A DNA stretch of 64,000 nt. Origin: Mycolicibacterium sp. (lineage in GTDB: Bacteria; Actinomycetota; Actinomycetes; Mycobacteriales; Mycobacteriaceae). Of the stretch, positions 36,226 through 43,717 are shown one piece after another. The DNA lies in contig JACJWN010000003.1 of assembly GCA_020637165.1 (NCBI GenBank), forward strand, positions 62,001-126,000. The letters are read 5' to 3'. A program made the position numbers and the translations under genes. The notes under the pieces were generated by a model. The model had not been told where the DNA came from. It made no database searches and saw nothing but the letters and a program-made list of their open reading frames with translations. How positions within the stretch are numbered: position 1 is the first letter of the stretch; each line of letters starts with the position of its first letter.

Positions 36226-37267
36226 CTTCACCTGCCCGAACTGCGGCCGGCACCTGGCCTTCGAGGACGCGGCGTGTCCGTCCTGCGGCAGTCAGGTGGG
36301 GTTTTCCCTCGACGCGATGGCCTTGTTGATCCTCGCGCCGGGGGGAGGCGAAGGTCAGGACGGTACCGTCGATTCGCGCGTGTATCAGATTTGCGCGAAT
36401 CGCGTTCTGGCGGAATGTAACTGGCTGGTCGAGGTCGAGCCGGTCCATCGGCTGTGCAGCTCCTGCTCGCTCACCCGAACCCGGCCGCACGACGGCGAGA
36501 CCGCGGCGCTGACCGCCTTCGCCGAGGCCGAGAAGGCCAAGCGCCGGCTGATCGCCGAACTTCACGAATTGCGACTACCGATCGTGGGACGCGACCGGGA
36601 TCCCGACCACGGGCTGGCCTTCGATCTTCTGTCCAGTGCCGACGAACCGGTGGTCACCGGACACGACAGCGGTGTGATCACCCTCGATCTGGCCGAGGGG
36701 GACGATGTGCGGCGCGAGCAGTTGCGGGTCGAGTTGGACGAGCCGTACCGCACCGTGCTGGGACACTTCCGTCACGAGATCGGCCACTACTACTTTTACC
36801 GGCTTGTCCAGCCCACAGCGGAGCGCGGCGAGGAGTTCCACCGGATCTTCGGCGATCCGGGCGCCGACTACCAGGCGGCGATCGACCGCCATTACAGCCA
36901 GGGGCCGCAGCCGGGATGGCGACAGGATTTCGTCTCCTCCTACGCCACCATGCATCCCGCCGAGGACTGGGCGGAGACCTTCGCGCACTATCTGCACATC
37001 CGCAGCACGCTGGACACCGCGGCCTCCTACGGTCTGGCCCCGGCCAGCGCCACCTATGAGCGGCGGGTCCTCGGTCCCAGCGCCTTCGACACCCTGATCG
37101 AGGTGTGGCTGCCACTGTCCTGGTCGATGAACATGGTCAACCGATCGATGGGCAAACCCGATCTCTACCCATTCACGCTGTCCGGCCCCGTCCTGGACAA
37201 GATGCGTTTCGTGCACGCCGTGGTCGACGACCCCGGCAACGATTCAACGGCGTCAGTTCCGGGCTGA
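36218..37267 (+). CDS. Zinc-ribbon, zinc-binding metallopeptidase (Rv2568c type)
   Basis: A 349-residue protein. The first 25 residues form a zinc ribbon (Cys6-x2-Cys9 and Cys20-x2-Cys23). A second Cys set follows at residues 80-83 (LCSSCS). The peptidase motif is HEIGH (186-190) within LGHFRHEIGHYYFYRL, with candidate further ligands in the Glu of PAEDWAETFAHYLHI. This matches the putative zinc-binding metallopeptidase family found with the alpha-E/ATP-grasp/transglutaminase genes. Start GTG at 36218, overlapping the previous gene. Last gene of the operon; its 3' end overlaps the convergent gene at 37253 by 15 bases. Confidence 0.9.
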   Translation: MRDFTCPNCGRHLAFEDAACPSCGSQVGFSLDAMALLILAPGGGEGQDGTVDSRVYQICANRVLAECNWLVEVEPVHRLCSSCSLTRTRPHDGETAALTAFAEAEKAKRRLIAELHELRLPIVGRDRDPDHGLAFDLLSSADEPVVTGHDSGVITLDLAEGDDVRREQLRVELDEPYRTVLGHFRHEIGHYYFYRLVQPTAERGEEFHRIFGDPGADYQAAIDRHYSQGPQPGWRQDFVSSYATMHPAEDWAETFAHYLHIRSTLDTAASYGLAPASATYERRVLGPSAFDTLIEVWLPLSWSMNMVNRSMGKPDLYPFTLSGPVLDKMRFVHAVVDDPGNDSTASVPG

Positions 37268-37846
37268 CCCCGGGGTGAAGCTCATCGGGGTGCGGGTGAC
37301 GTTGATCCGCGGGCCGGGCGAGTTCTGCGTCCCACGCTCGGCGGCCGCCGGGGCGGGGACGTCGTCGGCCGCCGGCTGCGGCTCTGCCGTTGTGCTCTGG
37401 AGGTCCTGGTCGGATTCGGGCGGTTCCGTCGGCGAGGGCTCCGGTCGAGCTTCGGCGGGCGACGGAGTCTCGGCACTGGGTGTGCCACTCGGGGTGGGCA
37501 GCGCGCTCGGGGTCGGCGGGGTCAGCCTACTCGGATGCGGTTTGTCCGGGGTCCGGCCGAGGCCGTCATTCGCGATGAGTAGGGCCAGGGCGACCACCAG
37601 TGCCGCGGCGGCGATCATGATCAACGACAGGATCAAGCCCGGGCGCCGGTAGAACGGTGGACCGACCGGGTGCTGCGTGCCGGCGCCCGGATCTCCGTCC
37701 CAGCCGCACCATTCGTCCTGGTCGCGCCACTCGTCCCAGGCGCCCCACTCGTCCCAGGCGGCGCAGTCGTCTACGACCGTATCGCCATGTTGGTCGATCA
37801 GCCAGTCGGAGAGGTCGCCTTCCGGCGGCGCCTCACGGTCGGTCAT
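37253..37846 (-). CDS. Single-pass membrane protein with Trp/Asp-rich head
   Basis: A 197-residue protein. The cytoplasmic head (residues 1-68) is very acidic and carries a run of WDEW-like units: AAWDEWGAWDEWRDQDEW, then CGWDGD. One membrane helix follows (LILSLIMIAAAALVVALALL, about 72-91), then a 100-residue Pro/Ser/Thr/Glu-rich outer part ending in PMSFTPGSARN. No family is recognised. The spaced Trp-Asp-Glu-Trp units look like a binding surface for a partner. No ribosome site precedes the ATG at 37846, so the transcript may be leaderless. Confidence 0.75.
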   Translation of the reverse strand: MTDREAPPEGDLSDWLIDQHGDTVVDDCAAWDEWGAWDEWRDQDEWCGWDGDPGAGTQHPVGPPFYRRPGLILSLIMIAAAALVVALALLIANDGLGRTPDKPHPSRLTPPTPSALPTPSGTPSAETPSPAEARPEPSPTEPPESDQDLQSTTAEPQPAADDVPAPAAAERGTQNSPGPRINVTRTPMSFTPGSARN

Positions 37847-38015
37847 GGACGTTGATGGTAGTTCGGACCGTGGGTCCAGCGCCCGGAAACCCGTCAGGGG
37901 ATATCAGTCCCCTGCCGCGGGAGTCTGCGGGAGCGCTGGGCGAAGGGTGGTGGTTCGCTGTGAATTCCGCTGCCGTGCAATCCGATCAGAGCCCCGGCTC
38001 GTTACAGTCGGGCCC

Positions 38016-38267
38016 ATGCGCAGCAAAAGAGTGATGGTCACGGCGGCCGTTGCGGCCGCACTCGCGATGGGGACTTGTCCGGCCGCCGCGGCCGCCGGCA
38101 TGCAGATCACGGCCACGGGGGGCAGTGGGACGGCCGTCGACCGGGACGGCACCCAGGGCGAGTTGATGCCGGCGGTCCAGGGAACCACCGACGACGATGG
38201 GGACCAGGACGCCTACCTCAGCATGTCCGAAATGGCCGAACCGCAGTTCAAGGCCGTGCAGAAATAG
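38016..38267 (+). CDS. Small secreted acidic protein
   Basis: An 83-residue protein: signal peptide (VTAAVAAALAMGTCPAAAAA, cut near residue 27) followed by about 55 acidic residues with no Cys. The mature part contains GTTDDDGDQDAYLSMSEMAE and ends in AVQK. No family is recognised. The start ATG has no clear ribosome site. It ends nine bases before the convergent stop of the next gene. Confidence 0.6.
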   Translation: MRSKRVMVTAAVAAALAMGTCPAAAAAGMQITATGGSGTAVDRDGTQGELMPAVQGTTDDDGDQDAYLSMSEMAEPQFKAVQK

Positions 38268-38276
38268 TCCGGTCGG

Positions 38277-39491
38277 CTAGGCGGCGGTTTGGGGCGGGGC
38301 GCTGCGGTACGGCCGGGAGACTCCGATCGGCAGATCCAGGCCGAGCACGATCGCCATGCCGTCGGAGTCGCCGGTGGAGTAGTCGGCGGTGTTGTAGGTG
38401 TTCGCCATGTCGATGTAGCCGAGGTTGGTGGCGCCCTTGTCGACCATGGCGGTCAGCAGAGCGTCGCGTGCCTCGTTGAACGACTCGTGCCCGTGGGTCA
38501 GGTTGGCGATGTCGAGGTTTTCCTTGCTCCATGCGCCGATCCACACATATCCGGGCCCGCTCGGATTGGGGTAGGGCCCGAAAGCCCGGCCGTGGGAGTT
38601 GGTCAGCAGGAAGAAGGCGTCCCGGTAGGCCTCGTTCGCGCCGGTCGGTTCCTGGCTGTAGGTCGTGTCACCGATGATGCCCTGATATCCGGTGCTGCTG
38701 AACGGCCAAGCGCCGAAGGCCGCCCTCCGCATCCACACGTTGAGGTTGCGGGCCGACAACCGGGCACTGGTGGCCGTGGAGTCCACGAAGACCACGTTGA
38801 TGCCCTCCAGCAGGGTCTTGCCCTGGTAGGGCAGGCCCACCCAATCGGCGATCTGGCCGTCGGGCTGCAACATCCACTGTCCCAGGTCGCCGTACTGGGT
38901 GGCGACGGTGCCGTCCGGGTCGGGGCCGGCCGCGACCGCCGCGGCCACGCTCTGCGGAACCTCGGCGGCCGGCGCGACGGCGACGGCGGCGCCGGGATCG
39001 CGGCGCAGCGGGGCCAGCAGCGCTTCCAGGGGCGCAGGGGCGACCGGGGCGGCGGGGGAGGGAACGACCGCGGCGGAGCCGGCAGCGGCCGTTCCGGGTG
39101 GACTCGCGACGTCCACGGCGAGGTCATCGGCGGTCGGTGCGGAGGTGATCTCGGGTGCGGCGCCCGTCGTCCTTCCGGCCGGTACCGTCTGGGCCACCCT
39201 CGCGAGCGTCGCGGCCGGGGGTCCCGCCGGCACCCTGGCCCGGCCGGCGGCGGTGCCGCCGGGGCGTGGGCCGGACGCGGCACGGGAATTCGCTGGGCCG
39301 GCTGAACGCTGGGTACTGGTAGCGGCGGAGTCGTTGTCGGCATCGGCACTGTCCGCGTTCGCCACGCCAAGGGCCTGCGGCCCGGCGACCGCCATCCCAA
39401 GGGCGAATGCGGCCACACCGATACGGACACGGTCGATGCGCACCGCCCCGCTAGCCGACTCCCTGATTCCCACCGTCTCGTTGATCGCCAC
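38277..39491 (-). CDS. Secreted protein, long Ala/Pro linker and conserved mycobacterial C-domain
   Basis: A 404-residue exported protein. GTG start with GGGAGG five bases upstream. The signal segment RVRIGVAAFALGMAVAG ends around GVANADSA; about 140 residues of Ala/Pro/Thr/Gly linker follow. The C-terminal 190 residues are folded: GDLGQWMLQPDGQIADWVGL, GKTLLEGINVVFVDSTATSA, FLLTNSHGRAFGPYPNPSG and SWSKE-like AWSKENLDIANLTHGHESFN. I associate this pattern with mycobacterial exported proteins of unknown role. The clustered His (THGHESFNEARD, TNSHGR) might bind metal; no enzyme is proven. Confidence 0.75.
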   Translation of the reverse strand: MAINETVGIRESASGAVRIDRVRIGVAAFALGMAVAGPQALGVANADSADADNDSAATSTQRSAGPANSRAASGPRPGGTAAGRARVPAGPPAATLARVAQTVPAGRTTGAAPEITSAPTADDLAVDVASPPGTAAAGSAAVVPSPAAPVAPAPLEALLAPLRRDPGAAVAVAPAAEVPQSVAAAVAAGPDPDGTVATQYGDLGQWMLQPDGQIADWVGLPYQGKTLLEGINVVFVDSTATSARLSARNLNVWMRRAAFGAWPFSSTGYQGIIGDTTYSQEPTGANEAYRDAFFLLTNSHGRAFGPYPNPSGPGYVWIGAWSKENLDIANLTHGHESFNEARDALLTAMVDKGATNLGYIDMANTYNTADYSTGDSDGMAIVLGLDLPIGVSRPYRSAPPQTAA

Positions 39492-39575
39492 CGTTGCCTC
39501 CCACGTGCGCGTGTGCGATAAAACGGTAGGTGCCGCGAGGGCGGCGCGTCGCCAAACGGCGGAAAACCGATCCGA

Positions 39576-39923
39576 TCAAAGCGGAACGGAGCGTTGCTCG
39601 ACGGGTGACTCGACCACCAGGGTGGGGGCCGCCGCCCCGCCGGAGTGCGCGGGTTGGCCCGGTTGGCCCGGCTGGCCCTGACGGCTGGGCCGCATTGCCC
39701 ACAGCACCACCAGCAGGACCAGAACCACGGCACAGACCGTCGCGATCACCCATCCGCGCCGATTGCTGTCGCGCCGGGCTGCGGGTGCGCCGCCGGCCGG
39801 CACCGGAGGACCCGCTGACCACGCCGCTCCGTCCCAGTAGCGCTGCGCCGGGGCTCCCGACGGATCCGGATACCAGCCGGGGGGCGGCGTTCCGGTCGGG
39901 CGGTGACCTTCGGCAGGATGCAT
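39576..39923 (-). CDS. DUF2510 single-pass membrane protein
   Basis: A 115-residue protein. The DUF2510 motif is at the N-terminus (PPPGWYPDPSG, RYWDGAAWS), a small Trp-rich domain that faces the cytoplasm and is common in actinobacteria. One membrane helix follows (VIATVCAVVLVLLVVLWAM), then a short Gln/Gly/Pro outer part (QGQPGQPGQPAHSGG). It lies between two exported-protein genes on the same strand. Function unknown; DUF2510 probably mediates contacts at the membrane. Confidence 0.85.
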   Translation of the reverse strand: MHPAEGHRPTGTPPPGWYPDPSGAPAQRYWDGAAWSAGPPVPAGGAPAARRDSNRRGWVIATVCAVVLVLLVVLWAMRPSRQGQPGQPGQPAHSGGAAAPTLVVESPVEQRSVPL

Positions 39924-39954
39924 AGCGGCGATGATACGCAGGGGTCGGAGCGCT

Positions 39955-41814
39955 TCAGTCCCGCCGGCGCCTGCGCCGGATGAGGACGACGCCGATCAGG
40001 GCCCATGCCACCGAACCCGTTCCCGGAGCCAACGTGTAGCCGAGATCCTCGAGGATGGCCACCTCGACCGGGCTGATGACCCTGACTCCCAAACCGAGGT
40101 CGACCACCGCGTTCATCAACTTCTGGTTGGAGCCGGTGAAGGTGCGGTCGTTCAGGTGGGAGATGGAACTGCCGGAATCCCAGGAACTGGGAGTGAACAA
40201 CGGAACGGGGCCGCCGTAGACCCCGACCGCATTCGGTCCGCCGAAGTACAAACCACCCCCGCCGCCGAGGAGGTTGGCGTTGTAGGCGGTATTCCACCGG
40301 TAGTCGCCGCCGATCACCGCGGTGCCACCGGAGGTCACCAGATAGCTGTCGTAAACGGTCCAACTCAGCCCGGTGTTCGCCCCGGGGCGTTCGGTGTAGG
40401 ACAGGAAACCGAGCGTGTGCAGCAGCTCGTGCATTGCGGTGGATTGGAAGTCGTACCGGTTACCGGCCACGTTGCTCCCGTAATCCCATACCCGGCCGAA
40501 GTTCCAGCTGATCGTCCCGTCAGCGTCCAGTCCGTTCGCGTCCTGGCCGGTCAGAATCTTGTTCTGTACGACGGTCTGCAGGAATCCGGGATCGGAACCG
40601 ATCAGATCGCTGCCCGCTGAGGCCAGGGTCGCCGACATCGACGAGGATTCGCCGGTGACATCAAAAGTCACCGTTACCGGAGCATCGACGACCAGCACGG
40701 ACGACAGGGCGGTCGCGACCGACTCCAAGGTGGCGCGGGCCTCCGAGGACCAGAACTGCGCGCCGTAGCGGTAGACGAATTCGAACTGCACCCTGGGGAC
40801 GGAATCGCCCTGGGAGACAGCCACGTTTCCCGAGGTGCCGGCGGCGCGGAACAGGTCGAGTAGGTTGATGTGAAGACCGGTGTCAGCGGCCTCCACGATG
40901 AACGAGTCAATGCCGGTGAAGCCCGGTCCCGGGGTGTAGGTGTAACTGCCGTCGGCGTTGACCACGGCACTGCCGTAGCGGGGAGCCTGACTGATGCTGT
41001 AGACCAGCGGGTCGCCCTCGGGATCCACCGCGTTGATGACGCCGGTGATCGGTCCCTCGCTCTGGCCGGTCAATTGAACCGGGTCGACGGTGGGCGCCTG
41101 GTTGAAGAAGGTGCGCCGCACCAGCAGTGCCGCCCCTTCGAAGAACTCGCGGATGGGGGCCAGCAAATCGGTGAGGAGGTCGGCCACCGATGTTGCGGCG
41201 GCGGTGCCGGCAGCCGCGGCCATCGCCGCCGCCGACACCGCACGCACGGGCGCAGGGTCGGTTGGTAGGGCGTTCACCTCGGCGGCGACCGGTAGCCCGG
41301 CGGACCCCGGGCCGGCGGGCTCCGCCGGGGCTGCGGCGGGGTAGTCCGGAATCGCCACTGGGGTCGGATTGCTCGTCGCAATGGGCACCGATTGGCGCGC
41401 CGCGGCGGGATCGGCCGGAACCGTCGACGCGGCCAGGGGCCGTTCACGGCGCTGCGGGCGGGATTTCACCGGCGGTGACGCATCGACCGGGACGTTGAGG
41501 TCGGCCGCCGGGAGGTCGAGAGAGGCAGCGGCGTCCGGAGACGCCGTTCGGGAGGCGGCGGGTTGGGGGGAGGTCACCCCCCGGTGGGCGCCGCGAGCGT
41601 TCGCCGCCGGCCCTCGCACTGCGCGGCCGGGTCCCGAGGTCTTCGGGGCGGCGGTCCTGCCGGAGATCGAAGTGGCGGCGGAGTCGGCTGCCTCTGATGC
41701 CGGGGCCGCCTCCTCGGTTGTGTCCGCCAAGGCGACGGCCGGTGACGCGGTCACCGACAGGCCGAGCACGAACACCGCCGCGGCGGTTCGCGCTGCATGT
41801 TTGACGGCCGACAT
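39955..41814 (-). CDS. Secreted metzincin-like zinc protease with Arg-rich C-tail
   Basis: A 619-residue exported protein. Signal peptide (AVFVLGLSVTASPAVALADT), then about 190 residues of Ala/Pro/Ser linker, then a cadherin/Ig-like domain (DPEGDPLVYSISQAP to GFTGIDSFIVEA). The protease domain carries HELLHTLGF (His462, Glu463, His466), a third His at about 553 (ISHLNDRTF) and a Met-turn candidate LMNA at 566-569, in the order seen in metzincins such as the leishmanolysin group, and ends in SPVEVAILEDLGY. The C-terminus is APGTGS, a hydrophobic stretch and six Arg, like a sorting tail. I use the ATG at 41814; a GTG six bases upstream and a TTG at 41838 are possible. A small stem (TTCCCC/GGGGAA, 41829-41845) lies just upstream. 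Confidence 0.8.
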   Translation of the reverse strand: MSAVKHAARTAAAVFVLGLSVTASPAVALADTTEEAAPASEAADSAATSISGRTAAPKTSGPGRAVRGPAANARGAHRGVTSPQPAASRTASPDAAASLDLPAADLNVPVDASPPVKSRPQRRERPLAASTVPADPAAARQSVPIATSNPTPVAIPDYPAAAPAEPAGPGSAGLPVAAEVNALPTDPAPVRAVSAAAMAAAAGTAAATSVADLLTDLLAPIREFFEGAALLVRRTFFNQAPTVDPVQLTGQSEGPITGVINAVDPEGDPLVYSISQAPRYGSAVVNADGSYTYTPGPGFTGIDSFIVEAADTGLHINLLDLFRAAGTSGNVAVSQGDSVPRVQFEFVYRYGAQFWSSEARATLESVATALSSVLVVDAPVTVTFDVTGESSSMSATLASAGSDLIGSDPGFLQTVVQNKILTGQDANGLDADGTISWNFGRVWDYGSNVAGNRYDFQSTAMHELLHTLGFLSYTERPGANTGLSWTVYDSYLVTSGGTAVIGGDYRWNTAYNANLLGGGGGLYFGGPNAVGVYGGPVPLFTPSSWDSGSSISHLNDRTFTGSNQKLMNAVVDLGLGVRVISPVEVAILEDLGYTLAPGTGSVAWALIGVVLIRRRRRRD

Positions 41815-41985
41815 CGTCACACCCCTGTTTCCCCGCAAAGGGGAATTAGCTTGGAATTGAAATCTATCGGGGCCGAGATTGGGCCGTCAACATGGCCACG
41901 CCGGGTGCGGCTGCCCCAAACACCCGTCACAGCCGGGGCGCACCGCGTAGATTGCGTCGCGGCAGCGAGTCGACCGGAGGCCGCA

Positions 41986-42885
41986 GTGAAGACCGAGAAC
42001 ATCAATCACGCGTTCCTCGACGGCGTCCTCGACGGCAGCCACGAGGACGTCTACTACCACTTCGGCATCGCCTCCTCAGATCCGCTCCTGGACAAGCTCC
42101 GCGGGGTGCGGGCGGTGATACTCGCCGGGTCGGGTGGTCGGATCAAGGAGTTCGCGCAGCGGTGGAGCGAGGTGTGCGGCGGATCGGAGATCGTGGCCTT
42201 CCCCAAGGAGGACCGGTTCGTCACCCGGTTCACCGGCGGGGTGCTGTTCGCCTCGCACGGGATGGGTATGCCCAGCGCGTCGATTGCGCTACAGGAACTC
42301 ATGCGGCTGGTGTTCTTCCTCAAGCGCGGCGACCTGGACGCCCTCGACGACGTGTTCTGGTGCCGAGTGGGAACCAGTGGCGGTGTCGGACTGCCCGGCG
42401 GCACGGTGGTGGTGTCCTCGGAGGGAGTGCTCGCCGACCTCAAGCCCTACCGACTGCTGCGCGGCGGCGAGGGGGAGTACTGGTTCGATGGGCATTTCCC
42501 CGCCGCCACCCGCACGGCCATCATCGCGGCCAACGATGACACCGATTTTGAGGTGGTCTCCGGCAGGACGGTGGCGGGCAACGAGTTCTTCCTCGAGCAG
42601 TTCCGGCTCGACGGGGCGGTGTGTTTCGAGACCCCCGAAGCCAAGATGGCGTGGCTTCGGTGGCTGGACGAGAACGGCGTCCGCAATATCGAGATGGAGG
42701 GCGCGATGCTCGCCGGCTATCTCAACCACTGGGGCTTCCCCAAGTTCGCGATGATCTGCTGCACGCTGCTCAACCGCCTCGACGGCGACCAGGTCACCGC
42801 GACACCGGCGCAATTGCACAAGTTCAGCGAGGACTCCGGCGTCGCGTTGTTCAACTACCTCAAGGCCAGCCTGCTCGACAGCTGA
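41986..42885 (+). CDS. Uridine phosphorylase, animal (UPP1) type
   Basis: A 299-residue nucleoside phosphorylase. It cleaves uridine with phosphate to uracil and ribose-1-phosphate. The sequence follows the animal UPP1 family more closely than the E. coli Udp family: YYHFGIAS, LFASHGMGMPSASIALQELM, CRVGTSGGVGLPGGTVVVSS, FFLEQFRLDGAVC, NIEMEGAMLAGY and CTLLNRLDGDQVTATP. GTG start at 41986 with GGAGG six bases upstream; the open frame upstream lies over the promoter region. It is followed 34 bases later by deoC. Together with DeoC and the phosphohexomutase it would let the cell use nucleoside sugars as carbon. Confidence 0.88.
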   Translation: MKTENINHAFLDGVLDGSHEDVYYHFGIASSDPLLDKLRGVRAVILAGSGGRIKEFAQRWSEVCGGSEIVAFPKEDRFVTRFTGGVLFASHGMGMPSASIALQELMRLVFFLKRGDLDALDDVFWCRVGTSGGVGLPGGTVVVSSEGVLADLKPYRLLRGGEGEYWFDGHFPAATRTAIIAANDDTDFEVVSGRTVAGNEFFLEQFRLDGAVCFETPEAKMAWLRWLDENGVRNIEMEGAMLAGYLNHWGFPKFAMICCTLLNRLDGDQVTATPAQLHKFSEDSGVALFNYLKASLLDS

Positions 42886-42919
42886 ACTCGCGCGTTCAAG
42901 GAGACCGTTCAAGGAGATC

Positions 42920-43717
42920 ATGGTGAACAACCCCGCCAACAGCTATGTGCCCGATTACTCCAGCCTGTTCAACCACGCAAACCAGGCGGTGACGGCCGCC
43001 CTGGGGCGGGCCCCCGACGGGGTCGAGGTGCCCAAGGCGCTGCGGACGGCCGAGGACCTGGCCGGACGGATCGACCACACCCTGCTCAAAGCCGATGCCA
43101 CCCTGCCGGCGATCGAGAGGCTCTGTGACGAGGCGATCGAACACGGCTTCGCCTCGGTGTGCGTCAACACCCGCTGGGTTCCGACGGCCGCCGAGCGCCT
43201 GGCGTCCTCGCCGGTGATGGTCTGCACGGTGGTCGGTTTCCCACTCGGGGCGATGACCCGCCTCGCCAAGGCGGAGGAGGCGCGGATCACCGTCGCCGAA
43301 GGCGCCGACGAAGTCGACATGGTCCTCGATATAGGTGGTCTGATCTCCGGCGATCTCGCGGCGGTTTACGACGACATCCTCGGCGTGGTGGGTGCCGCCC
43401 GGCCCGCTCCGGTGAAGGTGATCCTGGAGACCAGCATGCTCAACGACGAGCAGAAGGCCGTCGCGTGCTTGATCGCGCTGCGCACCGGGGCCGCCTACGT
43501 CAAGACCTCCACCGGCTTCGGCGGCGGGGGCGCGACCGCGCACGATATCGCTCTGATGCGCGCGATGGTAGGGGACAGGCTCGGTGTGAAAGCCTCTGGT
43601 GCGGTCCGGACCCGTCAGGATGCCAAGGCGATGCTCAAGGCGGGCGCGGACCGGATCGGCGCCTCGTCCTCGGTAGCCATCGTGGCGGGCGGCGAGGCCG
43701 CGGCGGGCGACTACTGA
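42920..43717 (+). CDS. deoC: Deoxyribose-phosphate aldolase
   Basis: A 265-residue class I aldolase that splits 2-deoxyribose-5-phosphate into acetaldehyde and glyceraldehyde-3-phosphate. Landmarks: IDHTLLKADAT, FASVCVNTRWVP, VVGFPLGAM, the Schiff-base Lys195 in YVKTSTGF, and Lys224 in VKASGAVRT. AAGGAG lies just before the ATG. The stop overlaps the next start by one base (TGATG). Middle gene of the uridine phosphorylase-deoC-phosphomutase operon. Confidence 0.96.
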   Translation: MVNNPANSYVPDYSSLFNHANQAVTAALGRAPDGVEVPKALRTAEDLAGRIDHTLLKADATLPAIERLCDEAIEHGFASVCVNTRWVPTAAERLASSPVMVCTVVGFPLGAMTRLAKAEEARITVAEGADEVDMVLDIGGLISGDLAAVYDDILGVVGAARPAPVKVILETSMLNDEQKAVACLIALRTGAAYVKTSTGFGGGGATAHDIALMRAMVGDRLGVKASGAVRTRQDAKAMLKAGADRIGASSSVAIVAGGEAAAGDY

